Source of the DNA: Defluviitaleaceae bacterium
GTDB lineage: Bacteria > Bacillota > Clostridia > Lachnospirales > UBA5962
Reading direction: 5' to 3'
Length of the DNA: 64,000 nt
Assembly (NCBI GenBank): GCA_009779915.1
Contig: WRBA01000012.1
Coordinates: 1-64,000 of the forward strand
Below the pieces are notes generated by a model. It ran no database searches. It was not told the DNA's origin and worked only from the letters and a program-made list of their open reading frames with translations. The first letter of the stretch is position 1. Each line of letters begins with the position of its first letter. Shown here one piece after another: positions 16,359 through 27,400 of this stretch. The translations under genes and the position numbers were made by a program.

Positions 16359-19300
16359 ATGAATAGATTACCCATAAAACTTCCAATAAAATTGCCCATA
16401 AAACTGAGCCAGCTTTGTGCTATTTTGCTTTCATTTTTCTTGGTGGCAAATGTGGTCTTTTTTAGCGCGGATGAGCTTGATAGCGGTGATGGGAGCGGAT
16501 CTGGGTATTCGGAATCCTTCGATTCCGGGTCCGATAGCGGCGATTCCAACGATGACAGCCCTGAAGAGGGCAGCAATGACAGTGAGCCCGGCGGTGATGA
16601 AAAGAATGACGACAGTGAGTCCGGCGATGGTGAAGACAACGAAAATGGTGAGTCAGGTGAAAATGATGATGACGGTGAACCTGCCGATGAGGAAGACGAT
16701 ATAGACAATGAGCTAGGCGAAGATAAAGAAGACATCGGTGATCAAGATAAGGAAAATGATGGAGATTGCGGTTTAGACGAAGATTGTGAGTGCGAAGAAG
16801 ACAGTGAGTACGGCGAAAATGATGATGAAGACAATGAGGAAGAAGAGGACGAGGACGACGAAAATCTCAATGTTATTAGTCCCGGCTTGACTCCCGGACT
16901 TGATTTAAGTCCAAGTATTCCGCTTTTCTTTAGTTTTGACGGTGACTTTTTCATTAGTCCGGCGGCATATGAGCGCGCAGACGGCGACTTAGCTGTAGTT
17001 CTTGCAAGTGATATGACAATAACCGATGAGTATGGTAATGTGATTGAAACTGAAATCCGTATTACAGATGATGGCGGGTTTTTTATAGGTTCTCCTGCGG
17101 GTACATGGTTTAGCGTTACATTTGAAGCTGACCACCCCCAAGGCGGCACAAGCATAGGGGAGCGTTTCGTATTTATAATAGCCGATACGGAAATAATTTT
17201 TGAGATTGAAAATAACGAAATTGAGATTGAGATTGACCAACTTTATACAGGCATTGATACAAACGCCCTTCTTATACAAAGCAGCGGTATAAGAGCCTTT
17301 GATGAAAATGGCGTGGATATAAGTCATTTAATAATCGTTTTAAACGACGGTGGTTTTTCACAGTACATAAGAGATAATTTAGAAAAAGTTGAAGAAATGA
17401 TAAATCCTTCTATTAATGTTAATGTTAATGTTGAAACTTTCATGGCTCGCGGAGTTATGAGTACTTTTAGCGGCGGGGCTGACCTTTTTGTCGGAAACTT
17501 TAGCGAAGACGCGGAAGGCAGAATTTATCACGAAGCTGTTAATCCATTCCCTATACTTGCATCAGCGGCTTCTTCCAATGGCAATGAAATGGAAAATGCT
17601 GAAGAGGATTTATTTACGGGCTTTAGTGGGGATGTAGTTTTTGCTGTAGTCCATCCTGACAGCGCAGAGCAGTTTGTAAGCGAAACGGAAGAGTTAATAA
17701 TAACCTTTGGCGGCGAAATAATGATGCCTCTTGGCGGCAGTGTTTTTACAGGTAATACTTTTGCCGCTCTTCAAGCGCATATAAATGGTTTGGGAGCAGG
17801 TACTCATACAGTAAGGCTTTCTTCTGAAAGCATAATCAATACAGCACTCAGTGGATTTGGTGCAATTACAATTGCTAATAATCAACATATAACCCTGCAT
17901 TCTGATAGAGCGAATCCTTTAGATACTGTTGTGCTTATTCAACATGCACCGGCCAGGCATTTTATAGTACAGCCGGCGGCGTCCCTAACAATAGCAGGCA
18001 TGGATGCTGACAGATACGGCAGCGGCGGAAACTATGTAGGCTTTAGAATAATCCTTGCAAGCCCTGAAAACAGAACTACTAACGGCGGCGGCGTGGAAGT
18101 TAGAAACAATGCCACCCTTACAATGAGCAACGCTTCAATCATAGGAAGCCTTGCTAATCATGGCGGCGGCGTGTATGTTGCAGGCAGCAGTAATCTAAGC
18201 AATAACGGTACACTTACACTTGGAACAGGGGCGCATATTTCTCACAATACTGCTATGTCCGGTGGTGGCGTGTTCTTGGGTAATCATGCAGCTTTAACAA
18301 CCTCAAGCTCAACTGACGCAGCCCATACAGGGGCAGTTATGCTTGACTCCAACAGATCCTGGAGCGACGGCGGTGCTATATTTGCCGCCGGCTATAATAC
18401 GGTAGTTTTAGGTCCGAGAACGGATATAAGGCGTAATGCGGCTTCCGTAAACGGCGGCGGTTTATCAATGCTCAGCGGAAATCTTACTGTAGAGAGACTG
18501 GTAACTATAGGCGGCACCGGCTCACCGGGACCTCATGCACCAAATAGAACAAATGCCGGTAATGTAGCAGAATTTGGCATAGGCGGCGGGCTGCATCTTG
18601 CAGAAGGCACCATTGCATCAATAGGTACCGGCGGCGGGCATATTACATGGGTTTCTCATAATGAATCAAGTGGCAACGGCGGCGGTATTGCAGTAGTTGG
18701 GTTCACTCAACTTGGCGGCTCCGCCATACTCAGACCTTCCGCTTTAACAATAAACCCAATTACTATAATAGAACACAATGAGTCAACCTTAGGTAGCGGC
18801 GGCGGTGTATATATTAATAACCAAGGTTTTGCGTGGACTTTAGAACGGGCTCACTTAATATTACAGGGCGGTTCACTAAGCGCAATCCGAAACAACCGCT
18901 CTTACAGCGGCGGCGGGGGTATATTTGCTACTAATCTTTGGGCTCCAATGGTCATGGGCATGGATCTTGGAGATGCGTCTGACGACTTTATTCTGCCTCA
19001 GCCATTATGGGGTACCCAAACCAGCCATTATGCTGTAATAATGCATTCGGGCAATGTAATAGGCAACCAAACAACAACAGGCAACTTTATGCGCGGGATT
19101 AACGCGGGAGGCGGTATACTTTTTGAACACGGCGCATTATTTGATATGCGCGGCGGTATGATTGCCGATAATATTGTTGGTCAGCAAGGGGTGACGGGAT
19201 TTATGACGCATATGGGCGGTGGTGTTAGTTTATCATCCTGCCCTATGAGTTATCCAAATTTAATGTCCGGAGGTACTATAGGCAGAGTAAATGATACAAT

Positions 19301-22300
19301 AAGAGGCAACACAGTATTTATGGCTAACAGCACTCAATGGGGATTGGGTCAAGTTTTTGAGAACATGAGCTTAGGCGGCGGTGTAGCAATGCCTGAACTT
19401 GGTACTATATTTAACTTTACCGGCGGCGAAATTTCCGATAACATGGCTATGTTTGGCGGCGGTATATATGTAGGGCGAGAAACTGTGCTTAATATGGGCG
19501 GTTCTGCCAGGATAAATGAAAATATTGCTAATACTACGAGAACATTCTCTCAATTACAGCAGCTGACCGGCTTAGGCGGTGGTGTGTATATAGGATTCCG
19601 TATGCCTAATATGGGGACTAACCCCGGTAGATTTAATATGAACGGCGGCGTTATCGAAGGAAACATAGCAGGTTCAGGCGGCGGCATTCATGCGGGAGAT
19701 AGTACAATATTTAATCTTAGCACAGACAATATAATCAGAATCAGGAGCAATGTAGCTAATCATCACGGCGGCGGAGTGTATGCGACAAACGGCGCGCAGT
19801 TCATTATGGGCGGTAATGCGGCGGTGATTGGGGATGCGAACCGCACCTTAGGCAACTTCGCCGGCGGCAGCGGTGCAGGAGTAGCCATAAGCAATGGTGC
19901 TATATTCAACATGGCTAATGGTACAATACTGGGCAATGGACTCCGCGAAAACGTAATTTGGAATAATATAAGCAGTGCTCAGCCTGTAGTTAGAACCGGC
20001 ATTGGCGGCGGCGTAGCTTTAATAAATACTAATTTTACTATGACCGGCGGTACTATTGACCAAAACACTGCGGCTTTTGGCGGCGGGGTTGCGTTACCCG
20101 GTTCGGATGGTTCTGGCGGGTCTTCTCTGTTTACTATGCATGACGGAATAATTGGAAATGTGGACCCTATCGGCAATTTATACGGCAATGAAACCCCGCA
20201 TGGTCCCGGCAATACCGGTCCGGGCGGCGGCGTGTTTGTAGGCAGCAGCAATACTTTCACATTTAATGGCGGCGCAATAGCCAATAACAGGGCTGAAGTA
20301 GGCGGCGGCGTATATGTACAAAACGGTAATTTTAACATGACAAGTGCCAGTGCAGTTATTCACCATAACCGTACCAGAAGTTCTCAGGTAAGCAATGAAT
20401 CCACTACTGCCTACACCGGCTCTGGCGGCGGCGTACATGTGAACAGCGGTACATTTACTATGTTAAATGGGCGTATAAGCGGCAATGTGGCTTGGCCTTC
20501 TGGCGGAGTTGGCGGCGGAGGCGGCGTGTTGCTTAGAAATACGGCGGTATTCAACATGAGCGGCGGTATTATTGGCGGTGAAAGTATAAGTTACAGAAAT
20601 ACATTTGAAGCCAATTCAGGAGCCGGCGCAGGTGTTTTTGCAATGAGCGGAACCACTTTTGAAATGTCCGGTAATGCGGCTGTTATGTTTAATGATGTTC
20701 AGAATCCGGGTCAGCTTACCCACACCAGTAATGCGAACAACAGCAATGCCGGCGGGGTTGCTGTTGGCGGTACCTTTATAATGCGTGACAGTGCCCATGT
20801 TTCACATAACCGCGGCGGTACTGCAGGCGGCGGGGTGGATGTAAGCGGCACTGCAGCTAACTTTACAATGTATAACGGTACTATTGAAGCAAATATAGTT
20901 AATCAAGGCGGTTCAGGCGGCGGAGGTGTAAATATAAGCGGCGGCGGTACTTTTACAATGCACAATGGTTCTATAATTAACCATGTCCAAAGCCGTGTTG
21001 GAACCGATACACTTGCACCTGTCAATAGGATACCACATGCCGGCGGTGTAAGAATAACGGGCAACAATTCCCGCTTTATCATGCATGACGGTACAATAAG
21101 CGGAAATATAGTAAGAGGTACCGGCGGCGGCGTACAAGTTATTGGTCACGCAAACGCGAGATTTTATATGCACGGCGGCATAATATCCGGTAACTTATCA
21201 GTGCAGAACGCTGGCGGACAAATAGCAGATGGTCTTTCAGGCGGCGGCGTAGCCGTTATACAAGGCGTATTCACTATGAATCCACAAGGCAGCGGCAATC
21301 CAACAATTTACAATAATAGTGTAGGCGGTGCTGATGCTGCCGGCAACCCAATCGGCGGCAACGGCGGCGGTGTGCTGGTACGAGGCGCAACTTTCAATAT
21401 GGCAGGCGGCTTGATTGAAAACAATTCTGCCATAAACGGCGGCGGCATAATAATCCAAGGGACCGCAATCCCTTCTACAGTAACCATAAACGGTACAATA
21501 ACCGGCAACAACGCTATCGGTCAGCTTGGAAACATTAACACCGGCAGAGGCGGCGGTATAGCAGTAACCAGCCCTGCAAACCTAACTCTCGGTATACACG
21601 CCAGAATAGGCGGCTTAGGCAGTAATGAGCCAAACACAGCTTGGATGGGCGGCGGCTTGTATATAGCTGATACAGGTACAGCTTTAACGACGCTTAGGAT
21701 GGAAGGCAGCTCAATGGTGGAAGGTAATATAGCCGATGCAAATAATTATGCCGGCGGTTCAGGCACTAATTTTGGCGGGCGCGGCGGCGGTATGTTTATA
21801 AGAAATACTAATTTGATACTTACGGCTGAAAACACTGGAATAAACAGCAATACAGCGACCGTCAGCGGTGGCGGTATGTATGTAACAGGCAATAATACCA
21901 GAGTGACTATTGGTACTCCGGTGGTTCCCCCCGGGTCTATGGGGCAAGGCATTACCCATATGGGCAGCTTGAACATTACCGCAAATGATGCCCGTTATGG
22001 CGGCGGTGTGCATATATCATCCTCCCAAGGCGCGCCGCATACATTTAGTATGCCTGGCCGGACTTATATTGATGGCAATAGAGCTCGCTACGGTGCCGGC
22101 TTATATGCTGATAGTCCCGGATTAAATATTGTAATAGCCGGCGGTTGTCACCATGTTACAACACGTATAACAGAGAATATAGCTGTTTATAATGGCGGCG
22201 GTATGTTTATATCAAACAGTGTTGGGTTGGTTGAAATGCGATATAATGTTGAGGTAACCGGTAATCAAGCTCGTTACGGCGGCGGTATTTTTGTAGATGG

Positions 22301-23045
22301 TGAGATGGATGATTTAGCTATATTGCAAATGAGCAACGGCACTTGGGAACCTGAACAAAGTGGAGGCACCCATGAAGGCATAAGGTTTACCGGCGGAATA
22401 TTTGGCGGCGGCAGCAACGCAGCTACAACCGGTGCGCGCAACTATGGTATGGCAGCCGGTATAAACGGATTTCCAAATATTACCTGGGCCGGAGTAAACA
22501 GCTTAGGCGGTATAAAAAATACAAATGAAGCCCTTGCCGGCACAAATGTTCACGTGATTAACAATTATGATATATTCCTTACAGGTTTCCCGGAGTCTCT
22601 AAGCTTGTCAGCAAACAATTTGGAATTTGGCACGCATACCCTTGCTCCAATTGGCAATACAACACCGATTGAACTTGAGGACGCCGCCGACTCGACTCAA
22701 TTAACAGCCGTAGGCTTTACTGTTGTAAACGGCAATCATCACAGCGATTGGAGAGTTGAAGTAAGCGCAGGACCTATCATATCAGGTGGGGAAACTTTAC
22801 TGGCAAGGTCTCTTAGGGCAGGTACTGCATCTTTATTTAACCCTGCAACAGGGCTTCCTGTATCCCAGCCTGTATGGGATCATAACGATATTCCGGCTAT
22901 TACAGGCGGTGCTAACCACGCAGTAACATGGGGCGATTTGGATGATATAAATAACGGCTTTGTAGTACAATTTGCATCTAACGATATCATATCAACAGGT
23001 AGATATCAAGCCGCCCTTTATTGGACTATTGTAATAGGACCGTAA
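16359..23045 (+). CDS. Giant secreted beta-helix adhesin with a WxL-like C-terminus (2228 aa)
   Basis: The start at 16359 has AAAGGG about ten bases upstream; an in-frame ATG at 16338 lacks one. Residues 1-38 are a signal peptide with a repeated PIKL tract. Residues about 40-185 are almost pure Asp/Glu/Ser/Gly/Asn. From about residue 480 to 2060 there are dozens of right-handed beta-helix rungs of the form GGGVYV...FxMxxGxIxxNxA, like polymorphic outer-membrane or pectin-lyase-fold proteins. The last 150 residues fit the WxL cell-wall-binding domain: LSANNLEFGTHTLAPIG, a Trp motif DWRVEV and the terminal YQAALYWTIVIGP. No LPXTG signal is present. The likely role is a wall-attached adhesin. 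It is convergent with the Rhs operon. Confidence 0.85.
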   Translation: MNRLPIKLPIKLPIKLSQLCAILLSFFLVANVVFFSADELDSGDGSGSGYSESFDSGSDSGDSNDDSPEEGSNDSEPGGDEKNDDSESGDGEDNENGESGENDDDGEPADEEDDIDNELGEDKEDIGDQDKENDGDCGLDEDCECEEDSEYGENDDEDNEEEEDEDDENLNVISPGLTPGLDLSPSIPLFFSFDGDFFISPAAYERADGDLAVVLASDMTITDEYGNVIETEIRITDDGGFFIGSPAGTWFSVTFEADHPQGGTSIGERFVFIIADTEIIFEIENNEIEIEIDQLYTGIDTNALLIQSSGIRAFDENGVDISHLIIVLNDGGFSQYIRDNLEKVEEMINPSINVNVNVETFMARGVMSTFSGGADLFVGNFSEDAEGRIYHEAVNPFPILASAASSNGNEMENAEEDLFTGFSGDVVFAVVHPDSAEQFVSETEELIITFGGEIMMPLGGSVFTGNTFAALQAHINGLGAGTHTVRLSSESIINTALSGFGAITIANNQHITLHSDRANPLDTVVLIQHAPARHFIVQPAASLTIAGMDADRYGSGGNYVGFRIILASPENRTTNGGGVEVRNNATLTMSNASIIGSLANHGGGVYVAGSSNLSNNGTLTLGTGAHISHNTAMSGGGVFLGNHAALTTSSSTDAAHTGAVMLDSNRSWSDGGAIFAAGYNTVVLGPRTDIRRNAASVNGGGLSMLSGNLTVERLVTIGGTGSPGPHAPNRTNAGNVAEFGIGGGLHLAEGTIASIGTGGGHITWVSHNESSGNGGGIAVVGFTQLGGSAILRPSALTINPITIIEHNESTLGSGGGVYINNQGFAWTLERAHLILQGGSLSAIRNNRSYSGGGGIFATNLWAPMVMGMDLGDASDDFILPQPLWGTQTSHYAVIMHSGNVIGNQTTTGNFMRGINAGGGILFEHGALFDMRGGMIADNIVGQQGVTGFMTHMGGGVSLSSCPMSYPNLMSGGTIGRVNDTIRGNTVFMANSTQWGLGQVFENMSLGGGVAMPELGTIFNFTGGEISDNMAMFGGGIYVGRETVLNMGGSARINENIANTTRTFSQLQQLTGLGGGVYIGFRMPNMGTNPGRFNMNGGVIEGNIAGSGGGIHAGDSTIFNLSTDNIIRIRSNVANHHGGGVYATNGAQFIMGGNAAVIGDANRTLGNFAGGSGAGVAISNGAIFNMANGTILGNGLRENVIWNNISSAQPVVRTGIGGGVALINTNFTMTGGTIDQNTAAFGGGVALPGSDGSGGSSLFTMHDGIIGNVDPIGNLYGNETPHGPGNTGPGGGVFVGSSNTFTFNGGAIANNRAEVGGGVYVQNGNFNMTSASAVIHHNRTRSSQVSNESTTAYTGSGGGVHVNSGTFTMLNGRISGNVAWPSGGVGGGGGVLLRNTAVFNMSGGIIGGESISYRNTFEANSGAGAGVFAMSGTTFEMSGNAAVMFNDVQNPGQLTHTSNANNSNAGGVAVGGTFIMRDSAHVSHNRGGTAGGGVDVSGTAANFTMYNGTIEANIVNQGGSGGGGVNISGGGTFTMHNGSIINHVQSRVGTDTLAPVNRIPHAGGVRITGNNSRFIMHDGTISGNIVRGTGGGVQVIGHANARFYMHGGIISGNLSVQNAGGQIADGLSGGGVAVIQGVFTMNPQGSGNPTIYNNSVGGADAAGNPIGGNGGGVLVRGATFNMAGGLIENNSAINGGGIIIQGTAIPSTVTINGTITGNNAIGQLGNINTGRGGGIAVTSPANLTLGIHARIGGLGSNEPNTAWMGGGLYIADTGTALTTLRMEGSSMVEGNIADANNYAGGSGTNFGGRGGGMFIRNTNLILTAENTGINSNTATVSGGGMYVTGNNTRVTIGTPVVPPGSMGQGITHMGSLNITANDARYGGGVHISSSQGAPHTFSMPGRTYIDGNRARYGAGLYADSPGLNIVIAGGCHHVTTRITENIAVYNGGGMFISNSVGLVEMRYNVEVTGNQARYGGGIFVDGEMDDLAILQMSNGTWEPEQSGGTHEGIRFTGGIFGGGSNAATTGARNYGMAAGINGFPNITWAGVNSLGGIKNTNEALAGTNVHVINNYDIFLTGFPESLSLSANNLEFGTHTLAPIGNTTPIELEDAADSTQLTAVGFTVVNGNHHSDWRVEVSAGPIISGGETLLARSLRAGTASLFNPATGLPVSQPVWDHNDIPAITGGANHAVTWGDLDDINNGFVVQFASNDIISTGRYQAALYWTIVIGP

Positions 23046-23061
23046 TAGAGCAATAAAACTA

Positions 23062-23100
23062 AAACCCCCATTGCAGGATTATCTCTTGCAATGGGGGTTT
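23062..23100. terminator. Terminator between the adhesin and the Rhs locus
   Basis: AAACCCCCATTGCA pairs perfectly with TGCAATGGGGGTTT around an 11-base loop. It sits 17 bases after the adhesin stop codon. The symmetrical A/T flanks let it also end the minus-strand Rhs operon. Confidence 0.88.
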
Positions 23101-23106
23101 ATGATA

Positions 23107-23245
23107 TTCACGCTCTTGGATATCCGCATACCGTCGACTCTGTAGGCATACTCTGCACGCAGTCCCGGTTGGTCTATACGTATCAGGCGGTTGTTTAGGT
23201 TGTAGGTGTAGTTTGTTACTGTGGTTTCATTGTTCTGCACAACAT
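23107..23245 (-). pseudogene. Orphan YD-repeat (Rhs) relic
   Basis: On the minus strand this stretch still reads as an open frame resembling two separate parts of the Rhs protein fused together. NNETTVTNYTYNLNNRL matches the repeat at about 26080-26140. It runs straight into IRIDQPGLRAEYAYRVDG, which matches the core-proximal part at about 25578-25690. Identity at the DNA level is high but not complete. It has no start codon with a ribosome site and ends at a TAA in the terminator. It lies after two immunity-type genes, as expected for debris left when C-terminal toxin tips are exchanged. Confidence 0.8.
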
Positions 23246-23251
23246 AAACAC

Positions 23252-23893
23252 TCAAATAAACGAGCCAAAAAAATCAAATACATAATCCTTAGTGTTAATA
23301 TAGTTAAAATTGGTAAACTTATGTTCTTCACAAAAATCTATGAATTTTTGTGAAGCATATACAGAGCCTCCCATTTCATACAGATGAAAAATATCTTCAC
23401 CACCCCAATTGGTATCATCAATGTAGATACCTCTTATTTCGTTTTTTGTATTCCTAAATGGGTTACATAACGTACACCACCCTTCGTGTGGATTCCCTCT
23501 TACAACTGATTTTTCTATATCAACTCCTGCATAGCTGTACTCTAATTCAAGAGCGTAATATTGAGGCGGTTTGGGCGAACCCTTGTGCATATACCTCACT
23601 TTAGCTATTTCAACAGGGATAAATGCCTTTACGCCTTTTAAATCGGACTGTTCATATGCGGTTTTAACTTTTTCTGAAAACAGGTATCTTTGACCAGATA
23701 CAAAATCTCCATACCTTGGCTTTGATAATATCACCCTTCTGGGCTCAAGCCAGTACAAAGCTCCAATCGGTGCGCTACATTTTGAACACTTAAAGCCTGT
23801 ATCAGCATAATTATTGGTATTGATTGGAAGATCGCAAAAGGCAAATGGAAAGTCTCCAAAGTCGATTGTTTCTAATCTGTAAAACTCCCTCAT
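23252..23893 (-). CDS. Putative double-CXXC immunity protein
   Basis: This 213-residue soluble protein carries two Cys pairs, FKCSKCSAP (about 34-39) and GWCTLCNP (about 139-142), and PRYGDFVSG in between. That layout resembles the double-CXXCG proteins first noted in myxobacteria (TIGR02264) and used as immunity proteins in polymorphic toxin loci. The C-terminal part (EDIFHLYEMGGSVYASQKF) also fits. It starts 55 bases after the two-TM gene that directly follows the Rhs toxin. Because it is second in line and next to a YD relic, it probably guards against an earlier or alternative toxin tip. Family membership is recognised by eye and is moderately sure. Confidence 0.65.
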   Translation of the reverse strand: MREFYRLETIDFGDFPFAFCDLPINTNNYADTGFKCSKCSAPIGALYWLEPRRVILSKPRYGDFVSGQRYLFSEKVKTAYEQSDLKGVKAFIPVEIAKVRYMHKGSPKPPQYYALELEYSYAGVDIEKSVVRGNPHEGWCTLCNPFRNTKNEIRGIYIDDTNWGGEDIFHLYEMGGSVYASQKFIDFCEEHKFTNFNYINTKDYVFDFFGSFI

Positions 23894-23948
23894 CTAAAAA
23901 CTCACACCCCCAAACCGATTAATCATGTCTGTGGTGCTATAAATCCAG

Positions 23949-24374
23949 TTAGTTTAATAGCATCTCTATTAAGAATATAATAAATATAATAACTAAATGG
24001 CACAAACAAACATAAATATTGTAATTATCTTGTGTACTTTTATCCCTAACTATAATAATTTTGTCGGTATATTCTTCAGAAAAGATTATTGCTATTTCGT
24101 CTCCAACTTTACCAGGACTAACACCAAAACGTCCTACAGCTGGCATTTCATAGCGTTTTTCTGCATAGTAAAATTCTACAATTGGGACATACTCTGGTAT
24201 TATTGCTGAATACCTGAAATTAAAATATACCCTTTTACAACTCATCAGACGTCCAAAGCCTTCAATGCCTGTTTTTCTGATTTTATTATAAATAGCTCGA
24301 GTATAAACAACAGATGTAAATTCAAAAACAATGAATAGTGATAACAGCATGATTGCACCAATAATATAATCCAT
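23949..24374 (-). CDS. Two-TM DUF3592-like protein, putative Rhs immunity protein
   Basis: The 141-residue protein has an N-terminal TM helix (about 4-25), a soluble middle of about 90 residues and a C-terminal TM helix (about 115-139). The middle contains IPEYVPIVEFYYAEKRYEMP and SPGKVGDEIAIIF, the pattern of DUF3592 proteins (a beta-sandwich held at the membrane). It starts 42 bases after the Rhs stop codon, the position normally held by the cognate immunity gene. Its membrane location suggests the Rhs tip acts at or through the membrane. That role is inferred from position, not from a recognised immunity family. Confidence 0.6.
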   Translation of the reverse strand: MDYIIGAIMLLSLFIVFEFTSVVYTRAIYNKIRKTGIEGFGRLMSCKRVYFNFRYSAIIPEYVPIVEFYYAEKRYEMPAVGRFGVSPGKVGDEIAIIFSEEYTDKIIIVRDKSTQDNYNIYVCLCHLVIIFIIFLIEMLLN

Positions 24375-24416
24375 ATTGTTACCTCACTTTATATTATATA
24401 GATATATATATAATTT

Positions 24417-27400
24417 TTACTGCCTTCGGAGCCTAGTCATAAGTGCATTATTTGCACTATTAAAATCATCAACAGTCCAATTTGAAGGACTTACTCTAGC
24501 TCGTTGTCTAAAAATCTGAGAACGAATTGATTCCTCCATCCTGTATAACTCCAAATCTCTTAAAAACTGAGAACCGCTAAAGTTGCCATGCATTATCCCA
24601 TACTGTGTTGTAAAGAAAAAATAATCCGGGTTATTCATAATAATATTATCAAATCTAGCTATTTGATTTGTTAAGCTTGTTAAGTCAGAAAAACGATTGT
24701 TAACGTTATGTACCTCCATTAAGCCCATAATAGTGTTACTATGACCCAATCTATCATTTGCCATTCCCGCGGTAAAAAGAGATGAAGCAATTGCTCCTCC
24801 CCTTGAGGAGGTTACCAGATTGGTGCCTCGAGCAAACCCATACATACCTGCATCCATAATGAGGTCTGCACCAGGAGATGGAGACCAGGCAAACCCAGAA
24901 CCAGCTCTCCCCCAGCTTGCTTCCCCAACTACAGTAGCACTTGGGTTAGGTGCCCGCTGTATTTGATTAGTTATAGTACCACCAATAGGCAGTATCGACA
25001 TGACTGTATTCAAAGCCATATTGATACTGTTAAATGGTCTTATGCTGAATATGCCGCTAGAACTTTGCATTATGAAGAACAATCCGCTTGGGTCAACAAA
25101 TTTAATAGGATTGTTTCCGGCATAAACAAACAAATTTGCAGATTGTCTAATTGCATTAATATCTGGCATTGGCTGACCATTTAGAGTAGCAGGATTATCC
25201 CCAAATATCATATTGTGTACACCCCAGTGCGGGTCTTCGGTTATAAAACGCCCCGTAACTGGGTTGTAAAACCTCGCTCTTAAATACACCAACCCCGATT
25301 CAATATCAAAATACTCCCCGCTAAACCGCCATGGGTTCGTATCCGCTTCATTGGACAAATGCTGCCTGTCTAACTGGTTACCAAAAGCATCATACTCATA
25401 ATCCCTCGTAACCCAGCCTATGGCATTGGTTATCTGCACAACATCGCCGCGTGCGTTAAACACGTAATACCCATGTACCAAGCTACGTATCAGCCCAACC
25501 CCTCGGATGTAGGTGTCAATAATTGTCCCATCCGCCTCCACATCAGCGACGATATTAAGCCCATCCCATACATGGCGGGTGATTATGCCGTTCACGGTCT
25601 TGGATATCCGCATACCGTCGGCTCTGTAGGCATACTCGGCACGCAGCCCCGGTCGGTCTATACGTATCAGGCGGTTAAACAGGTCGTAGGTGTATCTGCT
25701 TGAAAATGCACTGCCTGTAAAGGTCGTATCGCTGTCGTTGTTTAGCACCATCATTTGGATACTCGGCAGCGGTATATCCTGGCTGCTTATAGTGCCGGCT
25801 AACAGTTCATCAAGGTTATCATGGTCAGCTTGGGTCGCAAGCCTTGTTGTCAGCCGGGTTGTGCCGTCACTTCTTATTGTTCCCCTAAGTTCATCCTGTA
25901 AATGGGCAAAGTCCCTAAATACCGTCAATGAATGGACGTGCAGGTTAAGCCCCGCCTCGCCTGCTCCTACCCTTGGGCTTGTCCCGCTTGAGGTGGTTGC
26001 AAGCTGGTTGCCGTTAGGGTCATAGGTGAAGCCAGTCATGCGCTGTGAGCCGGTTTGTTGGTTATGCTCATGGATACGTGTTAAACGGTTGTTTAGGTCG
26101 TAGGTGTAGGCGGTAACCGTAGTTTCACCGTTCTCCACAACCGTTTTTGAAGCTCTGTTGCCTGCATTGTCGAAAGTAAAGCTTCGTGTAATAATTTCGC
26201 CGTTCGGTCTTTGCTCAATTTCGCTTACCAAACGGTTTTGATTGTCGTATACATAGGTCAATAGCCGCCCTGTATGGTCTATTATTGTCGCCTGATTACC
26301 GTCCAAGAAATATGTGTATGTATAAGATGAGATTATCCCTTGGTTATTACGGTTTACAAGGCTTGTCATAAGTCCTGCTTGGTTATAGGTGTAGGTTGTG
26401 GTTACGCCATTTACCATTTGTCTGGATATACGGTTGTTATTGCCGTCGTATTGGTAGATAGCCTCGCGAAGACTGCCGCTGCTGACTGCCGTAAGGCGGC
26501 TTAGGCGGTCATATTCGTAAACTTGGTTTAAAATACGGTTACCGTTTACAAACAGTTCAAAGCCGGTGCGGCTGCCCAGTACATCGTAGGTGTACACACG
26601 TCTTGTGCCGTCTGATGTTGTTTCCTCCACAAGCCTGCCCAGGCTGTCATAGCGGTTAGTTGTAGTTTCGTTCTCATTTTCTGTTGAGATTAGCAAGCCA
26701 TTCACGCTGAATGTTGTGCGTACCTGCTGAATAATCGTGCCGTCAGCACTTACGGCTCTCGTCTCTATTGGGCGGTTCATATTATCGTAAGTGGTGGTAA
26801 ATACTGTACCGTTACGGTCTGTACGCCTTATGACATTGCCATTCCGGTCATGTTCAAATGTTTCTTCTTGACCCATGGGGTCTATAGTGCGTATGAGATT
26901 GCCCCTATGGTCGTATTCGAAGCGGTTTATACGGCTGCCGCCTGCATTGCGGACAGAAGTTTGGCGCCCCATACGATCATAGGTAAACTCAACACGTTCA
27001 CCTCCCGTTTCCGTCCGTATCAGGCGATTCATAGAATCGTAAGCGAATATATTCTCGATATAACGCGCTGCCTGCCCCGGGCGGTTTGCCGTGGTTCTCT
27101 CACTTATTATATTGCCGTTTAAATCATATGTGAAATGTTGGACACGGTAATGCCCACCTTCAAACGGGGTGCGGATTTCAGCCAAAAGTGAGCGGTTGTT
27201 ATAGCTCATGCGGGCTATATTGCCTAATGCGTCCCTTGTGGAGATTGTGCGCCCAAGCCAGTCACTTTGTTCTTCCGTCCGGTAGTCTAAAGCGTTTTCA
27301 GTAATCAAATTTAGCCCAAGTGAGTTAAACTGATACGTAAAGCGAGTTGTGGCAGAGTGCCCAAGTGCTGCGTCACGCGGATTTAGGGTAGTCAAAATAT

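Noticed and set aside
16310-16735. A Ser-rich 141-codon minus-strand frame opposite the adhesin start
   Set aside because: It is the antisense reading of the Asp/Glu/Gly acidic tract of the adhesin.
18060-22300. Regular GGCGGCGG-containing repeats that look array-like
   Set aside because: They are coding repeats for Gly-Gly-Gly turns of beta-helix rungs, with irregular spacing and no constant repeat/spacer structure, so not a CRISPR array.
22560-23045. LPXTG or other sortase signal on the adhesin
   Set aside because: No LPXTG-like motif, hydrophobic span or basic tail occurs at the C-terminus; the end fits a WxL-like domain instead.
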